Under the pieces are notes generated by a model. The model made no database searches and was not told the origin of the DNA. It saw only the letters and a list, made by a program, of their open reading frames with translations. A stretch of DNA of 64,000 bases from an uncultured Oscillospiraceae bacterium. Lineage in GTDB: Bacteria; Bacillota; Clostridia; Oscillospirales; Oscillospiraceae. The stretch is from positions 62,001 through 126,000 of the forward strand of contig CAKUEH010000005.1 of assembly GCA_934646185.1 (NCBI GenBank). Reading direction: 5' to 3'. Shown here in pieces: positions 45,113-53,502 of the stretch; positions within the stretch are counted from its first letter, which is position 1; each line of letters opens with the position of its first letter. Both the position numbers and the translations under genes were made by a program.

Positions 45113-46405
45113 ATGGAGGTTTCCTACTCTAACGAATTATCGCAAAAGCAGACGCTGAATGCGCAGCTGTTGCACTCGCTTTCTATTTTAAGAATGAACG
45201 CACAGGAGCTTCGGGATTATATCCATACGCTTTCCATGGAAAACCCGATGGTTGAGCTTGTCACGCCGCCGCAGCGGGCAACGCCCGCTTCCGCGGATTG
45301 CCCAGCGTTCTCCGGCGCATTGCCAGATCTGCGCCACTCGCAAACCCTGACGCACGAGCTACAGGCACAGGCAATGTCACTCCCCTGCTCAAGGCCCGTC
45401 CGGCAAATGCTTGAGCTTTTGATTCATTCCGTAAATGATTCCGGCTATCTTTCCGCGCCGCTGGAAGAGCTGACGCCCGCATATTGCCCCGCAGAAACAG
45501 CGCAGCAGGCGCTGCGGCTTCTGCAGCAGATGGAGCCTGCCGGCGTCGGCGCACGAAACTTGTCAGAATGTATTCTTTTGCAGCTTCAGCGTCTTCCTGA
45601 CAGCTCGCTCGCATGCAAAATCGCAGGAAGCGCACTTCCGCTGCTTGCGGAAAAGCAGACTGCCGCGATCTGCCGCATGCTCCACTGCACGCAGGAACAG
45701 GTAGCGCAGGCGGCCGCGCTTATTCTGCAATGCAATCCCAAGCCAGGAAACGGCTATCGCTCTGCCGCGCAGACGCCATTTCTGATTCCGGATTTATATG
45801 TTTACGAGGATGAAGCCGGCGTGCTCAGAATTGCACTGGACGAGACCGTCTGCCCGTATATCCAAATCGACCCGTTTTATCAGTCGCTTACCGCAAGTGA
45901 GACAGATGCGCAGACCGTGCGCTATCTCAAGGAGAAACTGCAGGAGGCTTCCTCCGCCATTCGTCATATCGCGCGCCGAAATCTCACCATGATGCAATGC
46001 GCGCAATCGATTGTTCAGCTTCAGGAGTCGTTTTTCCGGGAAGGACTCAGCGCGCTGCACCCTTTAAGCCTGAGCGATGTAGCGGCGCATATGGACGTTG
46101 CGGAGTCTACTGTCTCCCGCGCAGTGCAGGGGAAATATTTTCGCTGTAAATGGGGACTTTTTCCGCTGCGACTTCTCATTCAGCGCGCCTCAGTCTCCGC
46201 TATCTCCGGCGAAGAGGTCGGAAGCGACACGATACGAAAGCGTATTTCCGAGATCGTCTCCGGCGAAGACAAAGCAAAGCCCCTCAGCGACCAGAAGATC
46301 ACAGAGAGGCTTTGCGGAGAAGGATATTTGATTTCCAGAAGAACAGTTGCAAAATACAGAGAGCAGCTTCAGATCCTGCCTGCAGCCAAGCGGAAGCTGC
46401 TATGA
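45113..46405 (+). CDS. rpoN: RNA polymerase sigma-54 factor
   Basis: 430 residues, the length of Firmicutes SigL. Region I has the glutamine/leucine-rich start (SQKQTLNAQLLHSLSILRMN) that contacts activators. The core-binding region spans about 95-270 (GYLSAPLEELTP, LLQQMEPAGVGARNLSECI). A helix-turn-helix (LSDVAAHMDVAESTVSRAVQGKY) near 325-348 is followed by the RpoN box SRRTVAKYRE at 408-417, which reads the -24 element. All parts are intact. The start follows GGTAAAACGGT with no strong ribosome site. It converges on, and overlaps by six bases, the minus-strand kinase gene. It is the sigma factor for the -24/-12 promoters at 53350 and 55500. Confidence 0.96.
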   Translation: MEVSYSNELSQKQTLNAQLLHSLSILRMNAQELRDYIHTLSMENPMVELVTPPQRATPASADCPAFSGALPDLRHSQTLTHELQAQAMSLPCSRPVRQMLELLIHSVNDSGYLSAPLEELTPAYCPAETAQQALRLLQQMEPAGVGARNLSECILLQLQRLPDSSLACKIAGSALPLLAEKQTAAICRMLHCTQEQVAQAAALILQCNPKPGNGYRSAAQTPFLIPDLYVYEDEAGVLRIALDETVCPYIQIDPFYQSLTASETDAQTVRYLKEKLQEASSAIRHIARRNLTMMQCAQSIVQLQESFFREGLSALHPLSLSDVAAHMDVAESTVSRAVQGKYFRCKWGLFPLRLLIQRASVSAISGEEVGSDTIRKRISEIVSGEDKAKPLSDQKITERLCGEGYLISRRTVAKYREQLQILPAAKRKLL

Positions 46406-47698
46406 AATTGGCTGCTTTGCCTTCTCCGGCTGCAGCAGCTGATACTCCCGCAGGATCGCCTCCACGAGCGACGGCCCGCCGAAGCCCCCCGCCTTGGATA
46501 CAACACGAACACAGTCGACAGCGCTGCTTAATACAGACTGTACAACGCCGGGAAGAAGTTCTCTTTCCGGCGTTATCGTGTCTACGCCGAGATTTCGCAG
46601 GATTCCGAACAATGTGTCGCCGCCAAATACCGTAATCAGCTCCGGCCTCGCAGCCCGTATCACGCGAGCAGTCAGATTTCCAAGATTGTCGGCAATCTGC
46701 AAATGGAGCTGCTTTCCGGAAGGCTGTCTGTCCGCAGCATACCTGCGCGCACACAGAATATCCGCTTCTGAATCGACTGTTTTCAGAATCAGACATTTTT
46801 CATGCTTCTGGCGTTCGACCAGCTGTGATAAAAAAAGCTGCCCCTCCGCGCTTTGCCAATATGCTTCGTCCAGATACTGATGCGGCTGCAGCAAAATCGA
46901 CGAAATTCCCAGCCGCTCAGCATATTGAATCTGCTCAACGGCAATCTGGTTGACGCTTCCACACACGATGAGACAGCTGTTCGGGCGCGGAGCCCGGCGC
47001 GGTGCAGGCGCAGCATGCCCAAGCATGCACGGAAGCATCTGCGCAAAGCCGGCGCAGCCGGCAAAAACCACCTGCTCGCGGAACGCGTAACTGGTAAGCG
47101 CGATCTCCTGCAGCTGCGTGATGTCCGCTGCGTCGACCGCGAGTACGCTTTTTTCTTCCGCGCTGTGATAGTCCTCCAGCAGGCGTGCCGGTTTTGTCAC
47201 GGCAACGCGAAGCTCCGGCGCGGTATGAAGGATGATTTCCCGCAGGCTGCTCGAGCAGACCGGCGTAAATGGGTCGCTGGCAAACGGCGTCTGCTCCAGC
47301 GGAATGCCGTCTATGTACACGACTCCCTGCCTTGTTGTCCGGCCGAGCTGCGGCAGTGCCGGTACAAAAAGCAGTTTTTCCCGTCCGCTGCCCGAAATTG
47401 CGGCCTGCAGTTCTGCGCCAATATTTCCGCGCATGGTCGAGTCTGTTTTTTTATAAAGCAGTACCCGGCCAAGCCCCTTCGCTGCTTCAAACCAGCGGTA
47501 TGTTCGTATATACGCTTCCTCCGGAGGTAAATGCCTGCTCTGTGTATCCGCTACCAGAACCTGTGTATGCTCCGGGATCTGTGAAAAATCCGGCGGATAT
47601 CGCGTCGTAACGGATGTCCGGCATCCCTGCTTGGCCAACTGTACCCCAGTATCGAGCGCACCGGTAAAATCATCCGCGACAATCAAAAGCTGAATCAT
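46400..47698 (-). CDS. Four-carbon acid sugar kinase family protein (DUF1537)
   Basis: 432 residues. N-terminal DUF1537 domain with LLIVADDFTGALDTGVQLAK, ADTQSRHL and YKKTDSTMRGNIGAEL. C-terminal nucleotide-binding domain with VFGGDTLFGILRNLG and SKAGGFGGPSLVEAIL. Characterised relatives (DtnK, DenK, OtnK, LtnK) phosphorylate D-threonate, D-erythronate or their 2-keto forms. Pairing with a PdxA homologue just upstream is the known D-threonate/D-erythronate arrangement, giving a 4-phosphate that the PdxA-type enzyme oxidises. GGGATTGC with GGAGG precedes the ATG. Last gene of the sigma-54 minus-strand operon. Confidence 0.9.
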   Translation of the reverse strand: MIQLLIVADDFTGALDTGVQLAKQGCRTSVTTRYPPDFSQIPEHTQVLVADTQSRHLPPEEAYIRTYRWFEAAKGLGRVLLYKKTDSTMRGNIGAELQAAISGSGREKLLFVPALPQLGRTTRQGVVYIDGIPLEQTPFASDPFTPVCSSSLREIILHTAPELRVAVTKPARLLEDYHSAEEKSVLAVDAADITQLQEIALTSYAFREQVVFAGCAGFAQMLPCMLGHAAPAPRRAPRPNSCLIVCGSVNQIAVEQIQYAERLGISSILLQPHQYLDEAYWQSAEGQLFLSQLVERQKHEKCLILKTVDSEADILCARRYAADRQPSGKQLHLQIADNLGNLTARVIRAARPELITVFGGDTLFGILRNLGVDTITPERELLPGVVQSVLSSAVDCVRVVSKAGGFGGPSLVEAILREYQLLQPEKAKQPIS

Positions 47699-47719
47699 GC
47701 AATCCCTCCAAAGCCTCCG

Positions 47720-48757
47720 TTATGCGAGTAAAAATTTGTTCTTCGCCATCGTGACGGCAAGATGGATCGCATCGAGCATGCTCTGCTCGTTCGCGCGGCC
47801 CTCTCCGGCTTTTCCGAATGCGGTGCCGTGATCTACCGAGGTGCGGATGATAGGCAGGCCGATCGTTGTGTTGATGCCAGACATGGACTCATATCGCTTT
47901 GTCACAGGGTTCAGCTTAAACCCGCTCAGCTTGAGCGGAATATGCCCCTGATCGTGGTACATCGCCACAACAATATCATACATGCCGCCCAATGCCTTTA
48001 CAAAAACGGTATCCGGAGGAATCGGGCCGTCAACGCAGAGCCCCTCCGCCTGCATGGCCTGAATTGCAGGAATGATCCATTTCTGCTCCTCAAATCCGAA
48101 CAGGCCGTTTTCCGAGCAATGCGCATTCAGGCCGGCAACAGCAATTCTCGGATTGCGGACGCCCATCAGCTGCAATGCCTCGTCCGCCAGTCGAATCACA
48201 GCGGATACACGCTCCGTTGTCACCCTGTCGCACGCTTCGCGCAGGGATACATGTGTTGTCACATGAATTACGCGCAGGGAATCAGAGGACAGCAGCATTG
48301 CGTAATCCTTTGTACCGGTCAGATTTGCAAAAATTTCGGTATGACCTGCATAGTGATGCCCCGCAAGATTGATTGCCTCTTTGTTGATTGGGCCTGTAAC
48401 AACGGCATGCACGCGCTTTTCCATCGCAAGCGCAATGCCCTTTGCTACATACTGATAGCTTGCGTCGCCTGTCAATGCGCTTACCGTTTTATATGCCCAG
48501 CCACCCGGCGTCAGATACCCAAGATCGATCAGATCGATCACGCCATATCTTCCTTCCGCCTCCTCCGGCTGCTGGATCACATGCAGCTCCAGCGGAGCCT
48601 TACAAAACTGGATCGCGTCAGCAATTGCGGCGCGGTCTCCGATTACGACTGGAACGGCCTGCGTATAGATTTCCGGCTTCATCAGAGCCTTTACGGTTAT
48701 TTCCGCGCCGATTCCCGCCGCGTCTCCCATTGTAATTGCAAGAACAGGTTTTGTCAT
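47720..48757 (-). CDS. PdxA-type 4-phospho-sugar-acid dehydrogenase
   Basis: 345 residues of the PdxA family: MGDAAGIGAEITVKAL at the start; metal ligands in HHYAGHTE, NAHCSENGLFG and YHDQGHIPLK; and the tail TSVDHGTAFGKAGEGRANEQSM. In vitamin B6 synthesis PdxA oxidises 4-phosphohydroxy-threonine. Next to a DUF1537 kinase the PdxA2 subgroup oxidises D-threonate/D-erythronate 4-phosphate, and decarboxylation then gives DHAP. The context favours PdxA2 here. Start 48757 follows AAAGGATG and overlaps the DapA-type stop (ATGA). Confidence 0.9.
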   Translation of the reverse strand: MTKPVLAITMGDAAGIGAEITVKALMKPEIYTQAVPVVIGDRAAIADAIQFCKAPLELHVIQQPEEAEGRYGVIDLIDLGYLTPGGWAYKTVSALTGDASYQYVAKGIALAMEKRVHAVVTGPINKEAINLAGHHYAGHTEIFANLTGTKDYAMLLSSDSLRVIHVTTHVSLREACDRVTTERVSAVIRLADEALQLMGVRNPRIAVAGLNAHCSENGLFGFEEQKWIIPAIQAMQAEGLCVDGPIPPDTVFVKALGGMYDIVVAMYHDQGHIPLKLSGFKLNPVTKRYESMSGINTTIGLPIIRTSVDHGTAFGKAGEGRANEQSMLDAIHLAVTMAKNKFLLA

Positions 48758-49686
48758 TTTTTCATCCTTTCTGTGAAGCGTGCGGGCAGCTGCGCGTGAT
48801 CGCATATCTCCTGCGCCAGCCTGTACATGCAGGCGCGCTCCCGCTCACTGACCGGCTCTGTTGGGCGAAGGACAGCTTCGGATGAATACCCAAGGAAGCT
48901 CATAACGCATTTGTTTGCCGCCAGAGCACTTTTCGGAATCTGCAAAAGTGCCTGTGCCTGCATCAGCCAGCGGTTCCAGCGGCTTGTCTGCGCTGCGTCG
49001 CCGCGCCGCCCTGCTTCGTATACGCCAAGGTAGATTTCCGGAAACGCCGGTGCAAGCGACGGAACCATGCCGTCCGCGCCGAGCAGCATACTGGCAGCCG
49101 CAAGGCCGGACACACCCTGCAGAACGGAAAAATCCGTGTCGCGGAAATGTTCTGTACAGGAAATAAATTCTTGAAGGTTTCCGCTGCTGTCCTTATATCC
49201 GGAAATATGCTCCATTTTTGAAATTTCAAACACATCCTCCGCTTTCAGGCAGGCGCCGGTGTAGGCCGGAATGTTGTAAATCAGGATATCGCAGGACGCG
49301 CTGCGGCTGACAGCCTCATAGTGTCGTAAAAATTCCCCCTGCGCGGCGTGCTTTGCATAAAATACTGGCGTTACAACCGCCGCCTTTCCGCCAAGCTGCT
49401 CCAGCCGCTTCAAATTTTCAATGACACGTCCGGTTCCGGAATCCATAATTCCGCATAAAACCGGTATTTTCTCGCCGCATTCATCCAGTGTGATTTTTAT
49501 TGCGCGCTCCCGCTCGCGCGGGCAAAGCGCCATCGCTTCCCCATTTGTTCCCGCTACAAATATCCCGTGCATGCCGACTTCAATGCAGTGCCGGATCAAC
49601 ACGCGCAGCGCCGCTTCGTCAACGCACTCATGTGCATCAACCGGCGTTATGATCGGCGGGATCACACCCTTATATTTCTTGTTCAT
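48754..49686 (-). CDS. DapA-family class I aldolase/lyase
   Basis: 310-residue TIM barrel. GTNGE near 46-50 (carboxylate-binding), catalytic Tyr137 in IYNIPAYTG, Schiff-base Lys165 in GYKDSSGN. Family members include dihydrodipicolinate synthase, N-acetylneuraminate lyase, KDG aldolase and 4-hydroxy-2-oxoglutarate aldolase. In a catabolic operon with an aminotransferase, a lyase that splits a 2-keto acid into pyruvate (or another keto acid) plus an aldehyde is more likely than lysine synthesis. ATGGAGGAAAC ribosome site. Confidence 0.9.
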   Translation of the reverse strand: MNKKYKGVIPPIITPVDAHECVDEAALRVLIRHCIEVGMHGIFVAGTNGEAMALCPRERERAIKITLDECGEKIPVLCGIMDSGTGRVIENLKRLEQLGGKAAVVTPVFYAKHAAQGEFLRHYEAVSRSASCDILIYNIPAYTGACLKAEDVFEISKMEHISGYKDSSGNLQEFISCTEHFRDTDFSVLQGVSGLAAASMLLGADGMVPSLAPAFPEIYLGVYEAGRRGDAAQTSRWNRWLMQAQALLQIPKSALAANKCVMSFLGYSSEAVLRPTEPVSERERACMYRLAQEICDHAQLPARFTERMKK

Positions 49687-49698
49687 GTTTCCTCCATC

Positions 49699-50856
49699 CT
49701 AAAGAAGCGTCTCATAGATCCCGCGAACATCGGAGAACTGCATCTGCTTCGGATTGTTGTCAAGCAAACGTTTGACGGCGAAGCCCTCCTCCGCCAGCTG
49801 ATCCAGCTCCTCCGGCCGGATCCCATACTTTTTCAAATCGGTGGGGATCTGCATCTGCCAGCTGAATGCATAGAGCTGCCGGATCACCGCGTCCGCGGCT
49901 TCTTCTTTTGTCACGGAGGCCGGGAGCCCCATACACCGAACGGCGACGGTATAGAGCTTATCTGTAATGACGCTTCGATTAAACTCCATAACCGCAGGAA
50001 GCAGCATCGCATTCGACACTCCATGCGGAATGTGATACTTTCCGCCCAACGGATACGCAAGCGCATGCACTGCGGTTGTGGAAGAGGTTGCAATACAGAG
50101 GCCGCCAAGAAACGCCGCGTAAAGCATTGCATGACGCGCGTCCGCATGATCCGGCTGTTGGTAAGCCATCAGCAGATTGGAAAAAATCAGGCGCATTGCT
50201 TCAATTGCATACGTATCGCTGATCGGATTTGCCTTTTTGGAAATATAGCATTCCAGTGCGTGTGCCAGCGCATCCATACCGGTCGCGGCAGTTACGCTCT
50301 GCGGAAGCGTCATGGTGAAGGCCGGATCAAGAATGACGGTATCGGGGATAAACGCCTGATTGACAATTCCAACCTTCATATTGCGGCTCGTGTCCGTTAC
50401 AATTGCGTTCGGCGTTGCCTCAGAGCCGGTTCCGGCTGTTGTCGGGGCAAGAACAAGCGGGAGCAACCGGGTTTCCTCGATCAAAGGGTTCTGCATCAGA
50501 TCAAAAACGCTTTTTTCTGTTTCTAGAAGGAGCGCGAGTAGCTTCGCCGTATCCAGCACGCTTCCGCCGCCGATGCCCAGCACACAATCGCAGTGCGTCC
50601 CGCGGCATTTGTTCAGAACAGCTTCAATCTGATGTGCCTGCGGTTCGGAGGGGATCTCGCTTTCCAGTCTCCATACTTTTCCTTCCTGCTCCAGAAGCTC
50701 CAGAACCGAGCGCAGATAGTCCAATTTCACAAGAACCGGATCTGCTAGAAGCAGAATTTGTTTTTTTCCGCGCAGAACCTCCCGTAATTTCTGAATGCTC
50801 CCCGCGCCGGAATAAACCTCTCTCGGCAGCCGAATGGAATAGATTTCATTCTTCAA
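49699..50856 (-). CDS. Iron-containing alcohol dehydrogenase
   Basis: 385 residues from a TTG at 50856, chosen because AGGAGGCGAGATACAG lies right before it. A GTG at 50880 overlaps the aminotransferase stop but has no ribosome site. Nucleotide site GIGGGSVLDTAKLLAL near residue 90. Metal ligands in GMDALAHALECY and KYHIPHGVSNA, plus a later His in the TAVHALAYPLGG region. PTTAGTGSEAT is conserved. Expected to interconvert an aldehyde and an alcohol with NAD(P)H, probably the aldehyde made by the neighbouring aldolase. Confidence 0.9.
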   Translation of the reverse strand: MKNEIYSIRLPREVYSGAGSIQKLREVLRGKKQILLLADPVLVKLDYLRSVLELLEQEGKVWRLESEIPSEPQAHQIEAVLNKCRGTHCDCVLGIGGGSVLDTAKLLALLLETEKSVFDLMQNPLIEETRLLPLVLAPTTAGTGSEATPNAIVTDTSRNMKVGIVNQAFIPDTVILDPAFTMTLPQSVTAATGMDALAHALECYISKKANPISDTYAIEAMRLIFSNLLMAYQQPDHADARHAMLYAAFLGGLCIATSSTTAVHALAYPLGGKYHIPHGVSNAMLLPAVMEFNRSVITDKLYTVAVRCMGLPASVTKEEAADAVIRQLYAFSWQMQIPTDLKKYGIRPEELDQLAEEGFAVKRLLDNNPKQMQFSDVRGIYETLL

Positions 50857-50876
50857 CTGTATCTCGCCTCCTATTC

Positions 50877-52073
50877 TCACATCTGAGCCAAATCGCTTAT
50901 TATGCTGCCCATTCTGCGGATTTCCTGTGCGATGACCGCTTCGTCGTTCGTGCAGAAGTTCAGACGCATCGTATTTTTTCCGGATCGATCCGGATAGAAG
51001 AAGGTTCCCGGTACGAACGCAAGATCATGCTCAAATACACCGTCAAAAACCGTTTGCGCATCAAGCCGCTCCGGCAGGTACACCCACAGGAAGATTCCGC
51101 CCTCCGGCACAACAACATGACAGTCCCTCGGGAAGCTGTCTTCGATCGCCTGCAGCATTTGGTCTCTGCGCCGCCTGTAGCGCTCGCTGACATCCTTCAA
51201 ATGCGCGTCAAAATCATATCTGCGCAGGTATCCGTCCGCCAGCCGCTGCGCCAGATTACAGACCTGTAAATCGTCGCGCATCTTCAAATAGATGATTTGC
51301 TGCAGCGTATGCGCATCCGCGTGGATCCAGCCGATCCTGATGCCGGGGCAAATTGTTTTGGAAAAGGATCCAAGATAGATCACGCGATCTGCCGTATCAA
51401 AGCTTTTGACTGCAGGTCTGCCGCTCCCGCTGAAGCGAATCAGACTGTACGGCGCATCCTCTATGATATATGTGTCGTACTGCTCTGCAAGCGCAGCGAG
51501 CTGCTTTCTGCGCTCCAGCGACATGCATCGGCCTGTTGGATTCTGAAAGTCCGGAATGGTATAAATAAACCTTGGGCGCGTTTCCCGGAGAATTGCTTCC
51601 AGCACATCCATGCGCATACCGTCCTCATCCATTTCCACCCCGACCACACGCGCCTGCTGCGTCCGGAAGGTGTCCAGCGCGCCAACATAGCTCGGCGCCT
51701 CGCAGACAACCACATCTCCCGGCTCTACCAATGCGCGCGTCAGATAGCTCAAGGCCTGCTGCGAGCCGCAGGTTATGACGATATGCCGAAAGTCTGTTTC
51801 CATGCCAACCTTTCGCATCAGTTCCGCGATTGAGGCACGAAGCGGATCGTATCCGTCGGAGGCCGCATATTGCAGGGCCGCGCCGCCCTCATCACGCAAA
51901 ATTTCCGCTGTGAGCGCCGCGAATTCCGCAGCCGGAAACGTCGCTTCATCCGGCATACCGCCTGCAAAATTCACGACATTTACACCATCCCGTTTTTTAT
52001 CCCGTATCCTTGCCGTGATCGCACGGATGGCGGACGGCGTCAACGCATCCAAAAAAGAAGTATGAACCGACAT
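50877..52073 (-). CDS. PLP-dependent class I/II aminotransferase
   Basis: 398 residues. Substrate N-terminus NFAGGMPDEATFP, cofactor-binding TCGSQQALSYL, NPTGRCMS, and PLP lysine K239 in GSFSKTICPGIRIGW, with a late Arg in NTMRLNFCT. Most like the LysN / aspartate-aminotransferase-like group related to MocR proteins (2-aminoadipate, aromatic or other amino acids). No helix-turn-helix is attached. GGAGAGACAG ribosome site. In this operon it would turn an amino acid released by the M24 enzyme into a 2-keto acid for the aldolase (inference). Confidence 0.9.
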   Translation of the reverse strand: MSVHTSFLDALTPSAIRAITARIRDKKRDGVNVVNFAGGMPDEATFPAAEFAALTAEILRDEGGAALQYAASDGYDPLRASIAELMRKVGMETDFRHIVITCGSQQALSYLTRALVEPGDVVVCEAPSYVGALDTFRTQQARVVGVEMDEDGMRMDVLEAILRETRPRFIYTIPDFQNPTGRCMSLERRKQLAALAEQYDTYIIEDAPYSLIRFSGSGRPAVKSFDTADRVIYLGSFSKTICPGIRIGWIHADAHTLQQIIYLKMRDDLQVCNLAQRLADGYLRRYDFDAHLKDVSERYRRRRDQMLQAIEDSFPRDCHVVVPEGGIFLWVYLPERLDAQTVFDGVFEHDLAFVPGTFFYPDRSGKNTMRLNFCTNDEAVIAQEIRRMGSIISDLAQM

Positions 52074-52084
52074 TCTGTCTCTCC

Positions 52085-53290
52085 TTATCTCTCGCTCACA
52101 CCTGTCCAGCTGAGTGTATTCGGAATATGCGAGAACAGCTCCACGCCATTGTCTGTAATGAGTAGCGTATCCTCCAAATTATAGCTGTTAAATTCCGAGC
52201 TGTAATACGGAACTTCTGTGCAGAAGATCATACCGGGCTCAAAGGTTGAGGTTTCGGTCGGCGAAATAAACGGATACTCCTCCGAGAACCGATTGCAGCC
52301 TAGGGAATGGCCGACATGTCCGCGCTGGTATTCCGGAATATATCGCTGAACGGTCGTCACAACCTCATGGAACACATCGCACAGACGAACGCCCGGGCCA
52401 ACCATGGAAATCAATCTGTCGTAACCGGCGTGCAGGGCTGCATAGACGCGATCCATTTCCGGCTTTGCCGCCTTGCCTCCGATTGCCGCTGCGCGGCCAA
52501 GATCAGAGCCATAGCCCTTCCGCCAGACCGCACCGTCCATTCGAATCACGTCGCCTTCCTTGACAAGCTGTCTTCCGTCCGGGATCAGCCGCGGCGACCA
52601 GTTCTTCCCGACGACATGCGTATGGAAAACATTATAAATCTCATCGGACAGCGCAAAGCATTCCCGATTCCATATGCTTGCGATCTCCTGCTCTGACATG
52701 CCGGGAACGATCTGCCGGAAAGTGTTGTACATCCCCTGCTCGAGGAATCTTGTATTTTCACGCAGCAGCTCGATCTCCCACGCAGTCTTGAAGACGCGTA
52801 CCTTTCTGAGCGTCGGCTCGCAGTCAGCCATGCGGTCTGCACCATAGATACCGCACAGATATTCCCACTTTTGAAACGGCATGCTGTCAAACTGCACGCC
52901 GATCCTTCCGTCCGCGCGGATCTCACCAACTGCTTCTACCGCCATGCGGAACGTCTGGTTCATGTCCGGCTGCGCTTCCTTCTCTTTTCCGTCGTCCAGA
53001 TCCCGGATATAAATCCACACCGGATAGTCCGCCACTGTAACGTGAGCCCGATCAACAGCCTGCTCTGCGGCAAGCTTTTCAAATCCGCTGACGAGCAGCG
53101 TGATAGTTCCGTGCTTCGGCACAACTGCCAACGCCATGCCGATTCGATTTGAAATATACAGGAACTGACTTGCAAATCCGGTGCAGTAGAAAACCGCCTC
53201 CGGCTGCGTGATGATCATCGCGTCAAGGCCGTCCTTTTCCATTTGCGCCTGCAGCTTTTGCTGAATCTCCAGCTGATTTCTTTCCAACAT
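52085..53290 (-). CDS. M24-family (creatinase/prolidase-fold) hydrolase
   Basis: 401 residues. The N-terminal creatinase_N domain (DGLDAMIITQPEAVFYCTGF) is followed by a pita-bread catalytic domain. Metal positions can be read: Asp in IRMDGAVWRKGYGSDLGR (two Asp), His in GHVGHSLGC, Glu in IFCTEVPYY and Glu in YNLEDTLLIT. So metal binding is likely retained, unlike creatinase. Family members cut Xaa-Pro peptides, creatine, or (DoeA) ectoine derivatives, i.e. C-N bonds of small molecules. First gene after the -24/-12 promoter. AACGGAGGATATT ribosome site. Probably opens the imported compound. Confidence 0.88.
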   Translation of the reverse strand: MLERNQLEIQQKLQAQMEKDGLDAMIITQPEAVFYCTGFASQFLYISNRIGMALAVVPKHGTITLLVSGFEKLAAEQAVDRAHVTVADYPVWIYIRDLDDGKEKEAQPDMNQTFRMAVEAVGEIRADGRIGVQFDSMPFQKWEYLCGIYGADRMADCEPTLRKVRVFKTAWEIELLRENTRFLEQGMYNTFRQIVPGMSEQEIASIWNRECFALSDEIYNVFHTHVVGKNWSPRLIPDGRQLVKEGDVIRMDGAVWRKGYGSDLGRAAAIGGKAAKPEMDRVYAALHAGYDRLISMVGPGVRLCDVFHEVVTTVQRYIPEYQRGHVGHSLGCNRFSEEYPFISPTETSTFEPGMIFCTEVPYYSSEFNSYNLEDTLLITDNGVELFSHIPNTLSWTGVSER

Positions 53291-53349
53291 ATAATATCCT
53301 CCGTTTCTGCTGCGCAGGATGCGCAGAATATAGCTTCACTTCTATGTGA

Positions 53350-53365
53350 AGCAAATACCGTGCCA
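53350..53365 (-). promoter_or_regulatory. Sigma-54 (-24/-12) promoter of the catabolic operon
   Basis: On the minus strand: TGGCACG-GTAT-TTGCT, an exact consensus with GG and GC separated by ten bases. Predicted start near 53339, 49 bases before the M24 ATG. A 7-base inverted repeat (GCTTCAC...GTGAAGC, 53333-53352) covers the -12 box and start and might be an operator. The core shares TGGCACGGT and TTGCTT with the promoter at 55500. Confidence 0.93.
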
Positions 53366-53405
53366 GAAATGCACTCCATGCAGCGGCTGTACGCGCAAGG
53401 AATTT

Positions 53406-53421
53406 ATTTCAAATTTGAAGG
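53406..53421. promoter_or_regulatory. Candidate activator site upstream of the minus-strand sigma-54 promoter
   Basis: ATTTCA-AATT-TGAAGG, a near-perfect dyad about 75 bases upstream of the predicted start. The same ATTTCA-N4-TGAA form occurs at 55381-55396 upstream of the second sigma-54 promoter. Confidence 0.5.
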
Positions 53422-53427
53422 TTATGC

Positions 53428-53456
53428 TTGCATTCATTTCATCTATCCCGTATATT
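53428..53456 (+). promoter_or_regulatory. Probable sigma-A promoter of the activator gene
   Basis: TTGCAT (53428-53433), 17-base spacer, TATATT (53451-53456); start about 40 bases before the ATG. The adjacent dyad at 53406-53421 could also give autoregulation. Confidence 0.55.
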
Positions 53457-53502
53457 TGAAAATACGAATATCTTCTCGGTTCCGAGTTTTACGGAGGTTC
53501 TC

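Noticed and set aside
47720..48757. Housekeeping vitamin B6 pdxA
   Set aside because: Linkage to the DUF1537 kinase and a sigma-54 catabolic operon points to the PdxA2-type role; no other B6 gene is near.
49210..49232. TGAAATTTCA palindrome inside the DapA-type gene as a third activator site
   Set aside because: Lies within coding sequence with no promoter nearby; probably chance codon use.
49567..50526. Plus-strand frame opposite the iron alcohol dehydrogenase
   Set aside because: Antisense shadow crossing a gene boundary; no ribosome site.
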